Assembly (NCBI RefSeq): GCF_015163075.1
Contig: NZ_JADDXU010000017.1
Location: 1 to 64,000 of the forward strand
Reading direction: 5' to 3'
Source: Streptomyces justiciae
GTDB taxonomy: Bacteria; Actinomycetota; Actinomycetes; Streptomycetales; Streptomycetaceae
DNA length: 64,000 bases
Part shown: piece by piece, positions 42,971-50,766 of the stretch
Layout of the letters: each line of letters starts with the position of its first letter
Position numbering within the stretch: position 1 is the first letter of the stretch
Notes under the pieces: generated by a model
Seen by the model: the letters and a program-made list of their open reading frames with translations, nothing else
What the model was told of the DNA's origin: nothing
Database searches by the model: none
Made by a program: the position numbers and the translations under genes

Positions 42971-44280
42971 CAGACGCCCTCCGCGGACCGGGCGGTGCGG
43001 AAGCCGGAGAAGATCTGCCGCCGGATCGGGTAGTCCCAGTTGCGGAACGTGCCCCGGCAGGCCACCGGGTCCACGGCGAACGAACCGCCGCGCAGCACCT
43101 TGTACTCGGGGCCGAAGAAGACCTCCGAGTACTCCTTGTACGGGAACGCCTGGAACCCGGGGTACGGCAGGAAGTCGCTCGCCGTCCACTCCCACACGTC
43201 GCCGATCAACTGGCGTACGCCCAGCGGTGATTCGCCCTCCGGGTAGCTGCCCGCCGGGGCCGGGCGCAGATGCCGCTGACCGAGGTTGGCGTGCTCCGGC
43301 GCCGGGTCGGCGTCGCCCCACGGGTAGCGCATCGAGCGGTCCGTGGTCGGGTCGTGCCGGGCGGCCTTCTCCCACTCGGCCTCCGTGGGCAGTCGGCGCC
43401 CGGCCCAGCGGGCGTACGCGTCGGCCTCGTACCAACTCACGTGCACCACCGGCTCGTTGGGCGGCACCACCTCGGTGACGCCGAACCGCCGCCGCAGCCA
43501 CTGGTCGCCGTCCCGGCGCCAGAACAGCGGGGCGTCGATCGAGTGCTCCCGGATGTGCGCCCAGCCGGCCGGTGTCCACCAGCGGTCGACCCAGTAGCCG
43601 CCGTCCTCGATGAACTCCTGGTACGCCTCGTTCGTGACCGGGGCCGTGTCGATCCAGAACGGGGCCACCTCGCGCCGGTGCGCCGGGCGTTCGTTGTCCA
43701 GCGCCCAGGGCTCGTCGGAGGTGCCCATCGTGAACGGGCCGCCGGGGACGAGGACTTCGGCCGGCCCGGTGTACAGCGGGGCCGGGTCCGGGTCGGGCGC
43801 GGTGAGGGCCTGGGGGCCCTTGCGGAGCTGATGGGTGATCAGCATCGTCTCGTCGTGCTGCTGTTCGTGCTGGGCGATCATCCCGAAGGCGAAACCGGCC
43901 TCGGTGAGCCGGGTGCCGTGGAAGGCGGTCGACTCCAGCAGGTCCAGGACCCTGCCGCGGACCTCTGCCGCGTACTGCCGGGCCTCGACGGGCGGCAGCA
44001 GCGGCAGCTTGGGCCGTTCCGCGCGCGGGTGCTCGAAGGCGTCGTACAGGCCGTCGATCTCCGGGCGCATCGCCTCCCGGCCCGCGACCCCCCGCAGCAG
44101 CCACAGCTCCTCCTGGTTGCCGATGTGGGCGAGGTCCCACACCAGCGGGGACATCAGCGGCGAGTGCTGGGCGGTGAGGTCGGGGTCGTCGACGCAGCTG
44201 GTCAGCAGCGTGGTGCGGTCGCGGGCCGTGGTGAGGGTGGTCAGCGCCCGTACGCGGAGCGTCTCGGCGTCGTCGGTCAT
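42970..44280 (-). CDS. egtB: Ergothioneine sulfoxide synthase EgtB
   Basis: The 436-residue protein has an N-terminal DinB-like domain with iron ligands (LVWDLAHIGNQEELW and MIAQHEQQHDETM, the HX3HXE motif) and a C-terminal FGE-sulfatase domain (PFTMGTSDEPWALDNERPAH, VSWYEADAYARWAGRRLPTEAEWEKAAR, VWEWTASDFLPYPGF, RTARS end). It joins gamma-glutamylcysteine to hercynine with oxygen, forming the sulfoxide. GGAAGGA for its start lies inside the last 39-bp repeat of egtA, whose stop overlaps this ATG. Confidence 0.96.
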   Translation of the reverse strand: MTDDAETLRVRALTTLTTARDRTTLLTSCVDDPDLTAQHSPLMSPLVWDLAHIGNQEELWLLRGVAGREAMRPEIDGLYDAFEHPRAERPKLPLLPPVEARQYAAEVRGRVLDLLESTAFHGTRLTEAGFAFGMIAQHEQQHDETMLITHQLRKGPQALTAPDPDPAPLYTGPAEVLVPGGPFTMGTSDEPWALDNERPAHRREVAPFWIDTAPVTNEAYQEFIEDGGYWVDRWWTPAGWAHIREHSIDAPLFWRRDGDQWLRRRFGVTEVVPPNEPVVHVSWYEADAYARWAGRRLPTEAEWEKAARHDPTTDRSMRYPWGDADPAPEHANLGQRHLRPAPAGSYPEGESPLGVRQLIGDVWEWTASDFLPYPGFQAFPYKEYSEVFFGPEYKVLRGGSFAVDPVACRGTFRNWDYPIRRQIFSGFRTARSAEGV

Positions 44281-45683
44281 GTGCGGAGGTCCTTCCCGTG
44301 CGGCCGGGTCTGTGGATCGTCGGCGAGGTCTTTGCCGTGCGGCTGGGCCAGTGGATCGTCGGCGGGCTCCTTGCCGTGCAGCTGGTCCAGCAGGTCGTCG
44401 CCGAGGTTCCTGCCGTGCAGGCGGTCCAGCAGGTCGTCGGCGGGGCAGCGGCCCTGGCGGACGTAGCGCTCCAGATACGCGGCGACGGCGCCCTGGACCT
44501 CGTCGGTCGCGCCGAGCCTCGGCAGGGCGTCGAGGGCGGCCGTGAAGCACTCCACGGCCACCTCGTGCAGCTCCGGATCGGCGAGGCCGGTGCGCGCCGC
44601 GTCCAGCCACAGCGGGTTGTGCGGGGCGGGCAGCCCCAGCGAACGCTCAGCCAGCGGCTTCACCGCGCGGTAGGCCGTCTCGGCCGCCTCCGGGTCGTCG
44701 AACAGCGCCGTCGTCACCGCCAGCGGCACGATCCAGCCGTCCTCGCCGGGCTGGGCGTCCATCATGCGCAGCTCGATGTGGCCGCGCGGTCGGACCGGCG
44801 GGAACAGGGTGGTGAGGTGGTAGTCGAGGTCCTCGCGGGTCGGCGGCCTCGGGACGCCGGTGCGGGTCCACTCCCGGAAGGTCATGCCGTCCGGGACGTC
44901 CCAGGCCCCGCCGTCCTGCCGTATGCACATCACCGGGGCGTCGAGCACATGCCGCGCCCAGGCGGCACGCGGGTCGCCCTCCAGTGGGGGCGCGCCCGCG
45001 CGACCCGCGCCGATCTCCATCCACAGCAGCTGCCGGGTGGAGATCCAGCCGGTGGGTTCGCGGCCGACCAGCGGGGAGTTGGCGAACGCGGCGACCAGGA
45101 CCGCGCCCAGCTGGTGCGCGAGCCACCAGCGCCGCCCGTGCCCGAGCGGGCCCGGCTCCTCGTGGCCGGCGTCCAGGCAGACCTGCACGGACGCGGAGGT
45201 GCACATCATGGCGCGGCCGGCCGGACCGGTGCGGTCCAGGCACGCCTCCATGGCGTCGTAGCGGGGTTCGTGGAGATACCGGCGGGGCGAGTGCCAGGGA
45301 TCGTGACCGAGGCCGACGAGGCCGAGATCATGCCCGGCGAGCACCGTGCGTACGGCGTCGAGGTCGGCGGAGACGGTGCCGATGCACTCCATCAGGGAGG
45401 CGGCGGGTGGCGAGCTGAGCTCCAGCTGGCCGCCGGGCTCGACGGTGAGCGCCGAGCTCAGGGGCACGGCCCGCAGGGCGGCGTAGGCCGCTTCGAGTCG
45501 TTGGGATGTGACGGGGAGCTGCGGTGTGCGCAGCTCGTGGACGAGCCATTCCACCTCGACCCCGACGGTGCGGGGCGGTCCGGTCTTGAAGCAGATGCCC
45601 CTGACCAGGGCCTCCACCTCGGCGGCGGACAGAGCGGTGCGGGGCTCCGTACAGTCGCTACAGTCGGTAACCGAATCGGACAT
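44277..45683 (-). CDS. egtA: Glutamate-cysteine ligase EgtA with a repeated C-terminal tail
   Basis: The 468-residue protein is an EgtA-type GCS2 enzyme: GVEVEWLVHELRTP, LTVEPGGQLELSSPP, LVGLGHDPWHSPRRYL, MMCTSASVQVCLDAGHE and HIELRMMDAQPGEDGW. It makes gamma-glutamylcysteine for EgtB. The last 55 residues are four 13-residue repeats of the form ADDxLxxxHGKDL (39-bp units, 44286-44441), which are not part of the catalytic domain and look like a slippage expansion. ATG 45683 gives the conserved start. First gene of the operon; EgtE is not present here. Confidence 0.94.
   Translation of the reverse strand: MSDSVTDCSDCTEPRTALSAAEVEALVRGICFKTGPPRTVGVEVEWLVHELRTPQLPVTSQRLEAAYAALRAVPLSSALTVEPGGQLELSSPPAASLMECIGTVSADLDAVRTVLAGHDLGLVGLGHDPWHSPRRYLHEPRYDAMEACLDRTGPAGRAMMCTSASVQVCLDAGHEEPGPLGHGRRWWLAHQLGAVLVAAFANSPLVGREPTGWISTRQLLWMEIGAGRAGAPPLEGDPRAAWARHVLDAPVMCIRQDGGAWDVPDGMTFREWTRTGVPRPPTREDLDYHLTTLFPPVRPRGHIELRMMDAQPGEDGWIVPLAVTTALFDDPEAAETAYRAVKPLAERSLGLPAPHNPLWLDAARTGLADPELHEVAVECFTAALDALPRLGATDEVQGAVAAYLERYVRQGRCPADDLLDRLHGRNLGDDLLDQLHGKEPADDPLAQPHGKDLADDPQTRPHGKDLRT
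44286..44441. repeat. egtA: Four in-frame 39-bp tandem repeats at the 3' end of egtA
   Basis: Units at 44286-44324, 44325-44363, 44364-44402 and 44403-44441, each encoding 13 residues of an acidic-then-basic pattern with HGK/HGR. The unit nearest the stop also carries the AAGGA used by egtB, so expansion duplicates a ribosome-site-like sequence. Confidence 0.88.
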
Positions 45684-45960
45684 GTCGGGATCCTCCTGAG
45701 ATTCCACCATGCCACCGGCCCGGATGATGTTGGCCGGACCGGCATCGCTCGTCCCACCCAAAACCCTCGCGGCGAATCGCACAAGGGTGCACATCCCCGC
45801 ATTCGGGGCCGACGATCTCCGTTTCCTGCGTGTTTCCTGGGTGTTCTCGAGGCCGGGAAACTCCGTTGCACCGTACGACCAGCATCGCCCACGATGCGTG
45901 CATGAGCACGACGGGGGAGCGCGCACGGCGCGCGATCGAGGCGCCCACGGGGGTGGCGCC

Positions 45961-46776
45961 ATGAGCGCGCGCCTGCGTGGGATCGCACAGCAGACGGAGC
46001 AGATCGTCGAGGCGGGTTCTTATCGCGCCTCGGACGGGCGCGAGGTGTCCATCGCGGCGGAGGTCGAGGCCGCCCGGGCGGGGACGCGGATGTACGGGCC
46101 GGAGCCGGTGGCCGTGCCGTCCTGGACGCCGGCGGAGCTGTTCGTCGAGGTCACCGGCGAGAGCAGCCTGGAGGCCGCGCGCCGGCTCGGCGGCGACCCG
46201 GCCGTCCTGAACTTCGCCTCGGCCCGCAACCCCGGCGGCGGCTACCTCAACGGCGCCCAGGCCCAGGAGGAGGCCCTGTGCCGGGCCTCCGCGCTGTACG
46301 CGTGCGTGCGGGAGACCCGGGACTTCTACGACCACCACCGGGCCCACCGCGACCCGTTCTACACGGACCGTGTCATCCACTCACCGGCCGTCCCCGTCTT
46401 CCGCGACGACCGCGGCCGACTCCTGGACGAGCCGTACCTCTGCGGCTTCCTGACGGCCGCCGCGCCCAACGCCGGTGTCGTACGTCGTACGGCGCCGGAG
46501 CGGACCGGCGAGCTGCCGCGGGCCCTGGCCGTCCGCGCCGAGCGGGTGCTGGAGGTGGCGGCGGCCGAGGGGTACCGGCGGCTGGTGCTCGGGGCGTGGG
46601 GGTGCGGGGTGTTCCAGAACGACCCGGTGCAGGTGGCCGGTGCCTTCCAGGCGCTGCTGGCCCCCGGAGGGCGGTTCGGCACGGCGTTCGAGCACGTCGT
46701 CTTCGGGGTCCTGGACCGCACATCCGGGAGCGTGGTGCGGGGCGCGTTCGAGAAGGTGTTTCAGGTCCAGCCGTAG
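45961..46776 (+). CDS. Bacterial-type poly(ADP-ribose) glycohydrolase (TIGR02452/DUF2263)
   Basis: The 271-residue protein is a macrodomain-like hydrolase with the PARG signature: VLNFASARNPGGGYLNGA followed by QAQEEALCRAS, giving the GGG loop and the catalytic QEE pair. FYDHHRAHRDPFYTDR and LGAWGCGVFQNDP (phosphate loop) are also typical. It should cleave ADP-ribose polymers or ADP-ribosylated targets in the cytoplasm. No ADP-ribosyltransferase gene is adjacent. ATG 45961 has GGGGGTGG upstream and is overlapped by a possible 20-codon upstream ORF. Its 3' end overlaps the convergent MazF-like gene by 16 bp. Confidence 0.9.
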   Translation: MSARLRGIAQQTEQIVEAGSYRASDGREVSIAAEVEAARAGTRMYGPEPVAVPSWTPAELFVEVTGESSLEAARRLGGDPAVLNFASARNPGGGYLNGAQAQEEALCRASALYACVRETRDFYDHHRAHRDPFYTDRVIHSPAVPVFRDDRGRLLDEPYLCGFLTAAAPNAGVVRRTAPERTGELPRALAVRAERVLEVAAAEGYRRLVLGAWGCGVFQNDPVQVAGAFQALLAPGGRFGTAFEHVVFGVLDRTSGSVVRGAFEKVFQVQP

Positions 46777-47207
46777 CGCTCGTGCAGCCGCTTCCTGACC
46801 AGGTTGAACCGGCCGCGGTCCAGCGCGCACGCCTCCCGGCGCATGCCGTCCTCGTGCAGCCGCAGGATGCGGTCGACGTCCACCCAGGAGTCACGGCCCG
46901 ACTTGTCCCAGGGCCCGCTGCCGATCGCCACCCACTCGCGGTCGCCGTCGTGCCGCTTGCTGGACAACTGCACGGCGAGGAAGGTCCCGGCCGCCTCCCT
47001 GGCCACCACCAGCACGGGCCGGTCCTTGCCGCGCCCGTCGTTCTCCTCGAAGGGCACCCAGGTCCACACGATCTCCCCGGGGTCCGGGTCGCCGTCGTGC
47101 GCGGGCGAGTACTCGGTGCGCACCCGGCCGACCTCGCGGGGGTCGGCCTCGGTGGTGGCGGTGGCGCCGAAGCGGCCGGGGACGTTCTCATCGGTAAACG
47201 CAGTCAC
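46761..47207 (-). CDS. PemK/MazF-like toxin-fold protein
   Basis: A protein of about 148 residues whose core from residue 43 matches the MazF/PemK barrel: GEIVWTWVPFEENDGRGKDRPVLVVAR, LAVQLSSKRHDGD, DSWVDVDRILRL and RFNLVRKRLHERYGW. MazF enzymes cut RNA at short motifs; here the long N-terminal extension and absence of a neighbouring antitoxin gene suggest a stand-alone or housekeeping member. The start is uncertain: GTG 47207 lies inside a perfect 12-bp hairpin, whereas GTG 47123 with GAGG upstream would give a compact protein. The hairpin also ends the flotillin unit. Confidence 0.75.
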   Translation of the reverse strand: MTAFTDENVPGRFGATATTEADPREVGRVRTEYSPAHDGDPDPGEIVWTWVPFEENDGRGKDRPVLVVAREAAGTFLAVQLSSKRHDGDREWVAIGSGPWDKSGRDSWVDVDRILRLHEDGMRREACALDRGRFNLVRKRLHERYGWT

Positions 47208-47234
47208 GGGGGCACCTTAGAGGGTGCCCCCGTG
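47205..47234 (-). terminator. 12-bp perfect hairpin: flotillin terminator covering the MazF-like start codon
   Basis: CACGGGGGCACC (47205-47216) and GGTGCCCCCGTG (47223-47234) pair perfectly around TTAGAG. It begins 11 bp after the flotillin stop (minus strand). The inner-strand end contains the GTG start of the MazF-like gene. Confidence 0.85.
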
Positions 47235-47244
47235 AACCGTTGCG

Positions 47245-48717
47245 TCAGTCCTCCTGGACCGGCACCTTCTGGGGCGCGACCCCGTTCAGGGCCGAAGTCC
47301 CGGCCGGTGGCTGACCGTTCTGGTTCATGGACGCGAGCAGCTGGCGGGCCAGGCCAAGTCCCGTGCCGCCCATGGTGAGCGCCTTGGCGAACATGTCCGC
47401 CATGCCGTCGGCGCCGTTGAGCACCACCATGTTGTCGACGTTCCCGAACGCGGACGCGCCCGCCTGCACGATCTCCGGCCAGTTCTCGGCGAGTTGCTGG
47501 GCGACCACGGCCTCCTGGTTCTCGGCGAGGGCGGCGGCCCGCGCCTTGATGGCCTCCGCCTCCGCCAGACCCTTGGCCTTCGTCGCCTCGGCCTGCGCGA
47601 GGCCCTTGGCCTGGGCCGCGGCGGCCTCGGCCTCACCGGTGGCGCGGGTCGCGGCAGCCGTCGCCGTACCGCGCGCCTTGGTCGCCTCGGCCTCGGCGCC
47701 CGCGGCCGTCTTCACCCGCGTCGCCTCCGCCGCGGCGGCCAACTCGGTCTCCTTCGCCTTGGCTTGGGCCGCCGAGATACGGGCGTCGCGCTCGGCCTCG
47801 GCCAGCGTGCGCTTCTCGTACGCCTTCGCGTCCGCGGGTTTGCGCACGTCCGCCTGGAGCTGCTGCTCGGTGCGCTGCGCCTCCAGTTCGGCGACCCGGG
47901 TCATCTGCACGACGACCTCCTGCCGGGCCGCGGCGTCCGCGAGCGGTCCCGCCTGCTGGGCCTTGGCGGCGGCCTTGTCGCGCTCCGCCTGGTAGCCGGC
48001 CTGGAGGATCTCGCTGTCCCGGGTGGCCTCCGCCATCCGCGCGAACGACTGCTGCTCGGCCTCGGTGGCCAGCCGGTTCGCCTCGGCCTGCGCGATGCGC
48101 GCGTCCCGCTGGACGGCCGCGGCGTGCGGCATCGCGAGGTTCTGGATGTACCCGGTCGGGTCCTCGATCTCGTGGATCTGCAGCGAGTCCACGATCAGCC
48201 CCAGCTTCTCCATCTCCGTGCCGCACGCGGCCCGCGTCTGCCCGGTCAGCTTCTCCCGGTCGCGGATCATGTCCTCGACCGTCAACCCGCCGACGATGGA
48301 CCGCAGATGACCGGCGAAGACGTTGTGCACCCGCTCCGACATCAGCTTCTGCTGGTCGAGGAAGCGGCGCCCCGCGTTGGCGATCGACACGAAGTCGTCG
48401 CCCACCTTGAAGATGACGACGCCCCGCACCTTCAGCGGAATGCCCTGGTGGGTCACGCAGTCCACGTGCAGCTCGGTCTCGTTGAGGTCGAGGGACAGCT
48501 TGCGCACCGCCTGCACGCCGGGCAGCACCAGCGTGCCGCGCCCCGTGACGATCCGGAATCCCATGCCCTCTTCGAGGCCTTCGGTCTTGTGCTTGGAACC
48601 CGAGATGATGAGCGCCTCGTTGGGCTCGGCCACCCGCCACATCATCTTGAACACACCGATCAGAACGAGGACAGCACCTACCGCGATCCCCGCAACGACG
48701 CCGATGACCATCGGCAT
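47245..48717 (-). CDS. Flotillin-family SPFH membrane protein
   Basis: A 490-residue protein with a short N-terminal hydrophobic segment (VIGVVAGIAVGAVLVLIGVF), an SPFH/PHB domain (EALIISGSKHKTEGLEEGMGFRIVTGRGTLVLPGVQ to about residue 190) and a long Ala/Glu/Lys coiled coil of repeating AEA.KAKG units. A C-terminal glycine-rich region follows, NMVVLNGADGMADMFAKALTMGGTG. Flotillins form oligomers on the inner membrane and organise lipid domains. AAGGGGG before ATG 48717 supports the start. A small beta-rich NfeD-like gene lies upstream on the same strand, the usual flotillin partner type. Confidence 0.93.
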   Translation of the reverse strand: MPMVIGVVAGIAVGAVLVLIGVFKMMWRVAEPNEALIISGSKHKTEGLEEGMGFRIVTGRGTLVLPGVQAVRKLSLDLNETELHVDCVTHQGIPLKVRGVVIFKVGDDFVSIANAGRRFLDQQKLMSERVHNVFAGHLRSIVGGLTVEDMIRDREKLTGQTRAACGTEMEKLGLIVDSLQIHEIEDPTGYIQNLAMPHAAAVQRDARIAQAEANRLATEAEQQSFARMAEATRDSEILQAGYQAERDKAAAKAQQAGPLADAAARQEVVVQMTRVAELEAQRTEQQLQADVRKPADAKAYEKRTLAEAERDARISAAQAKAKETELAAAAEATRVKTAAGAEAEATKARGTATAAATRATGEAEAAAAQAKGLAQAEATKAKGLAEAEAIKARAAALAENQEAVVAQQLAENWPEIVQAGASAFGNVDNMVVLNGADGMADMFAKALTMGGTGLGLARQLLASMNQNGQPPAGTSALNGVAPQKVPVQED

Positions 48718-48850
48718 TCGCCCCCTTTGCATGGTGCCCTTTCGGCACCGAACGAAGGGAGTGTGCGCCTCGCCGCAGCCGGGGTACAGACCCTTACGCA
48801 CTCTTGTCGCAACCTTGACGCAAACGGCTCTCACCTGCGACAAGGCTTGC

Positions 48851-49069
48851 TCAACTGTCGTACGCGGCCTGCACGTAGACCGTTCTCGGCGGCTGGTACT
48901 CCACCACCATGACGACCGTGCCCCGCTCGATGCGGTCGGTGCCGGTGGCCGGGTAGGCGAGGAAGTGCTCGGCGCCGCCGCGCACGCGGACGATCACCTC
49001 GCCGACGAGCCCCGGCCCGACTGTTCCGGTGACCCGCCCCATGAGCCCGACCATCGACGCATCGTCCAT
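48851..49069 (-). CDS. Small NfeD-like OB-fold protein next to flotillin
   Basis: A 72-residue protein rich in predicted beta strands: MGRVTGTVGPGLVGEVIVRVRGGAEHFLAYPA, RIERGTVVMVVEYQPPRTVYVQ. This is the five-strand pattern of the soluble NfeD C-terminal domain, small OB-fold proteins encoded beside flotillins in many bacteria and thought to assist them. It ends 133 bp before the flotillin start on the same strand. ATG 49069 begins MDDASMVGLMG; a second Met at residue 6 is possible. The assignment is by fold pattern and neighbourhood, not by a catalytic motif. Confidence 0.72.
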   Translation of the reverse strand: MDDASMVGLMGRVTGTVGPGLVGEVIVRVRGGAEHFLAYPATGTDRIERGTVVMVVEYQPPRTVYVQAAYDS

Positions 49070-49070
49070 G

Positions 49071-49099
49071 GTCACAGGGTACGGGCCCAACCCTGTTAC
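49071..49099 (-). terminator. Hairpin at the end of the amidase gene
   Basis: GTCACAGGGT (49071-49080) pairs with ACCCTGTTAC (49090-49099) with one mismatch and a 9-base loop; it includes the TAA of the amidase. It would separate the amidase from the NfeD-like/flotillin unit. Confidence 0.5.
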
Positions 49100-50520
49100 G
49101 CGGCGGACGAGTCGGCGTCGAGCCGCAGCGGCGGCCACGCCTCGTGCCAGCGCAGCTCCGCCTCCAACTGCGCCGCGAGCGAGATCAGCAGCGGCTCGCT
49201 GTTGGCCGGCCCGAGCAACTGCGCCCCCACCGGCAGCCCGCCGTCCACGAACCCCGCCGGGACGTTGACGCCGGGCCAGCCCAGCACGTTCCACGGCCAG
49301 GCATAGGGGCAGGCCGCGATCATGGCGCGGTCGGTGGCGAAGCCGCCGAGCGGGAGCATCGAGCCGATGCGGGGCGGGGGAGCGGCCGTGGTGGGGGCGA
49401 GCACGACGTCGTACGACGTGAAGAACGCGCCGATACGGCGGTGCAGGACCGCCTCCGCACGCCGTGCCGCCCGCAGCGGTGCCCCGCCGAGGAGCCGGCC
49501 GAGCCGGGCGGCGTCGCGGGTGCGCCGGTCGAGGAGTGCGGGGAAGGGCGCCTCGCCGACGCGCTCGGCGAGGCCGACCGTCGCGCGCGGGATGAAGGTG
49601 AGCCCGATCTGCCCGTACGGCGGATCGGCCTCCTCGACCGTGTGGCCGAACGCGGCCAGCCGCTCGGCGAGTTGGACGACCTTCGCCCGTACCTGAGGAT
49701 CGAGGCGGGCGGGCAGGGCGGTGAACGGGGGCTTCAGGGCGAGGGCGATACGGAGGCGTCCGGGGTCGCGGCGGGCGGCCCCGGAGGCGTCGACGGACGG
49801 CGGGCGGTGCGGGTCGAGGGCATGGTTGCCGCTCGCCGCGTCGAGCAGGAGGGCGGCGTCGGCGACCGTACGGGCCAGGGTGCCGTTGACGGTGATGCCC
49901 TGGAAGGACTCGCCGCGCGGCCAGGTGGAGATGCGGCCGCGCTGCGGCTTGATGCCGATGAGGTGGGTCCAGGACGCCGGGATGCGCACCGACCCGGCGC
50001 CGTCCGAGCCGAGTGCGGCGGGCACGAGCCCGGCGGCGACGGCGGCGGCCGATCCGCCCGACGATCCGCCGGGCGTGTGGTCCGCGTTCCACGGGTTGCG
50101 GGTGGCCCCGAAGGCGGGCCCCTCGGTGAAGGGCCACTGCCCGAACTCGCAGGTGTTGGTCTTGCCGATGACGATGGCCCCCGCGGCCCGCAACCGTCGT
50201 ACGGCCTCCCCGTCCTCGGCGACCGGCGGGAACTCGCCCTGGCAGCCGAACGCGGTGGGCTCGCCCGCCACGTCCATGTCGTCCTTCACGGCCACCGGCA
50301 CCCCGAGCAGCGGCTTGCGCACCCCGGCCGCGAGTTCCTTGTCCGCCGCGTCGGCCTCGGCGAGCGCGGCCTCCGCCCGGACGATCCGGAAGGCGTTCAG
50401 CGAGCCCTGCCCGGCCTCGATCCGGGCGAGGGTCCGCTCGACGAGGGCCCGTGCCGTGACGGTGCCGTCGGCCAGCGCGCGTGCGGTCTCCACCAGGCCG
50501 GCGGAACGGTCGTGCGTCAT
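49096..50520 (-). CDS. Amidase-signature family hydrolase
   Basis: The 474-residue protein has the Ser-cisSer-Lys triad of the amidase signature family: Lys79 in VAVKDDMD, the cis-Ser in TPGGSSGGSAAAVAAG and the nucleophile Ser in GSDGAGSVRIPA. The C-terminal PWNVLGWPGVNVPAG is standard. Family members hydrolyse amides or act as GatA; no GatB/GatC is nearby, and the sequence lacks GatA-specific context, so a small-molecule amidase is more likely. GGAGGTG precedes ATG 50520. A 12-bp palindrome, TACCG-AA-CGGTA, lies 37 bp upstream (50557-50568). Confidence 0.9.
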   Translation of the reverse strand: MTHDRSAGLVETARALADGTVTARALVERTLARIEAGQGSLNAFRIVRAEAALAEADAADKELAAGVRKPLLGVPVAVKDDMDVAGEPTAFGCQGEFPPVAEDGEAVRRLRAAGAIVIGKTNTCEFGQWPFTEGPAFGATRNPWNADHTPGGSSGGSAAAVAAGLVPAALGSDGAGSVRIPASWTHLIGIKPQRGRISTWPRGESFQGITVNGTLARTVADAALLLDAASGNHALDPHRPPSVDASGAARRDPGRLRIALALKPPFTALPARLDPQVRAKVVQLAERLAAFGHTVEEADPPYGQIGLTFIPRATVGLAERVGEAPFPALLDRRTRDAARLGRLLGGAPLRAARRAEAVLHRRIGAFFTSYDVVLAPTTAAPPPRIGSMLPLGGFATDRAMIAACPYAWPWNVLGWPGVNVPAGFVDGGLPVGAQLLGPANSEPLLISLAAQLEAELRWHEAWPPLRLDADSSAA

Positions 50521-50556
50521 ACGGGACACCTCCGAGGCGTCTTCCGGGACGTTGCC

Positions 50557-50568
50557 TACCGAACGGTA
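50557..50568. promoter_or_regulatory. Possible TetR-type operator upstream of the amidase
   Basis: TACCG-AA-CGGTA is a perfect palindrome, 37 bp before the amidase start. The ACCG..CGGT form is common among TetR-family sites. No tetR gene is adjacent, so the regulator is unknown. Confidence 0.4.
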
Positions 50569-50766
50569 ACGTCGGAAAGCGCTTCGCCGGAACGCCCCTG
50601 ACGGGGACGGCCGTTCGGCACCCGGCACAGCGGCCTCACAGTGCTCGCCAGGTCATGCGCAAACCATTGACGCGCCGGGGTCTCACCCCTACCTTCTGAT
50701 CGACTTTCCGAACCTTGTTCGGTATTCCGGACGTTGAGCCGCGTCCTGTCCGAGAGAGAGCCGCCC

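Noticed and set aside
45822..45843. Two 11-bp near-identical copies of TTTCCTGNGTG upstream of egtA
   Set aside because: Short, close to the egtA start region but not at a clear promoter; could be chance.
46761..47207. Complete toxin-antitoxin module
   Set aside because: No small antitoxin-like frame is adjacent; neighbours are PARG and flotillin.
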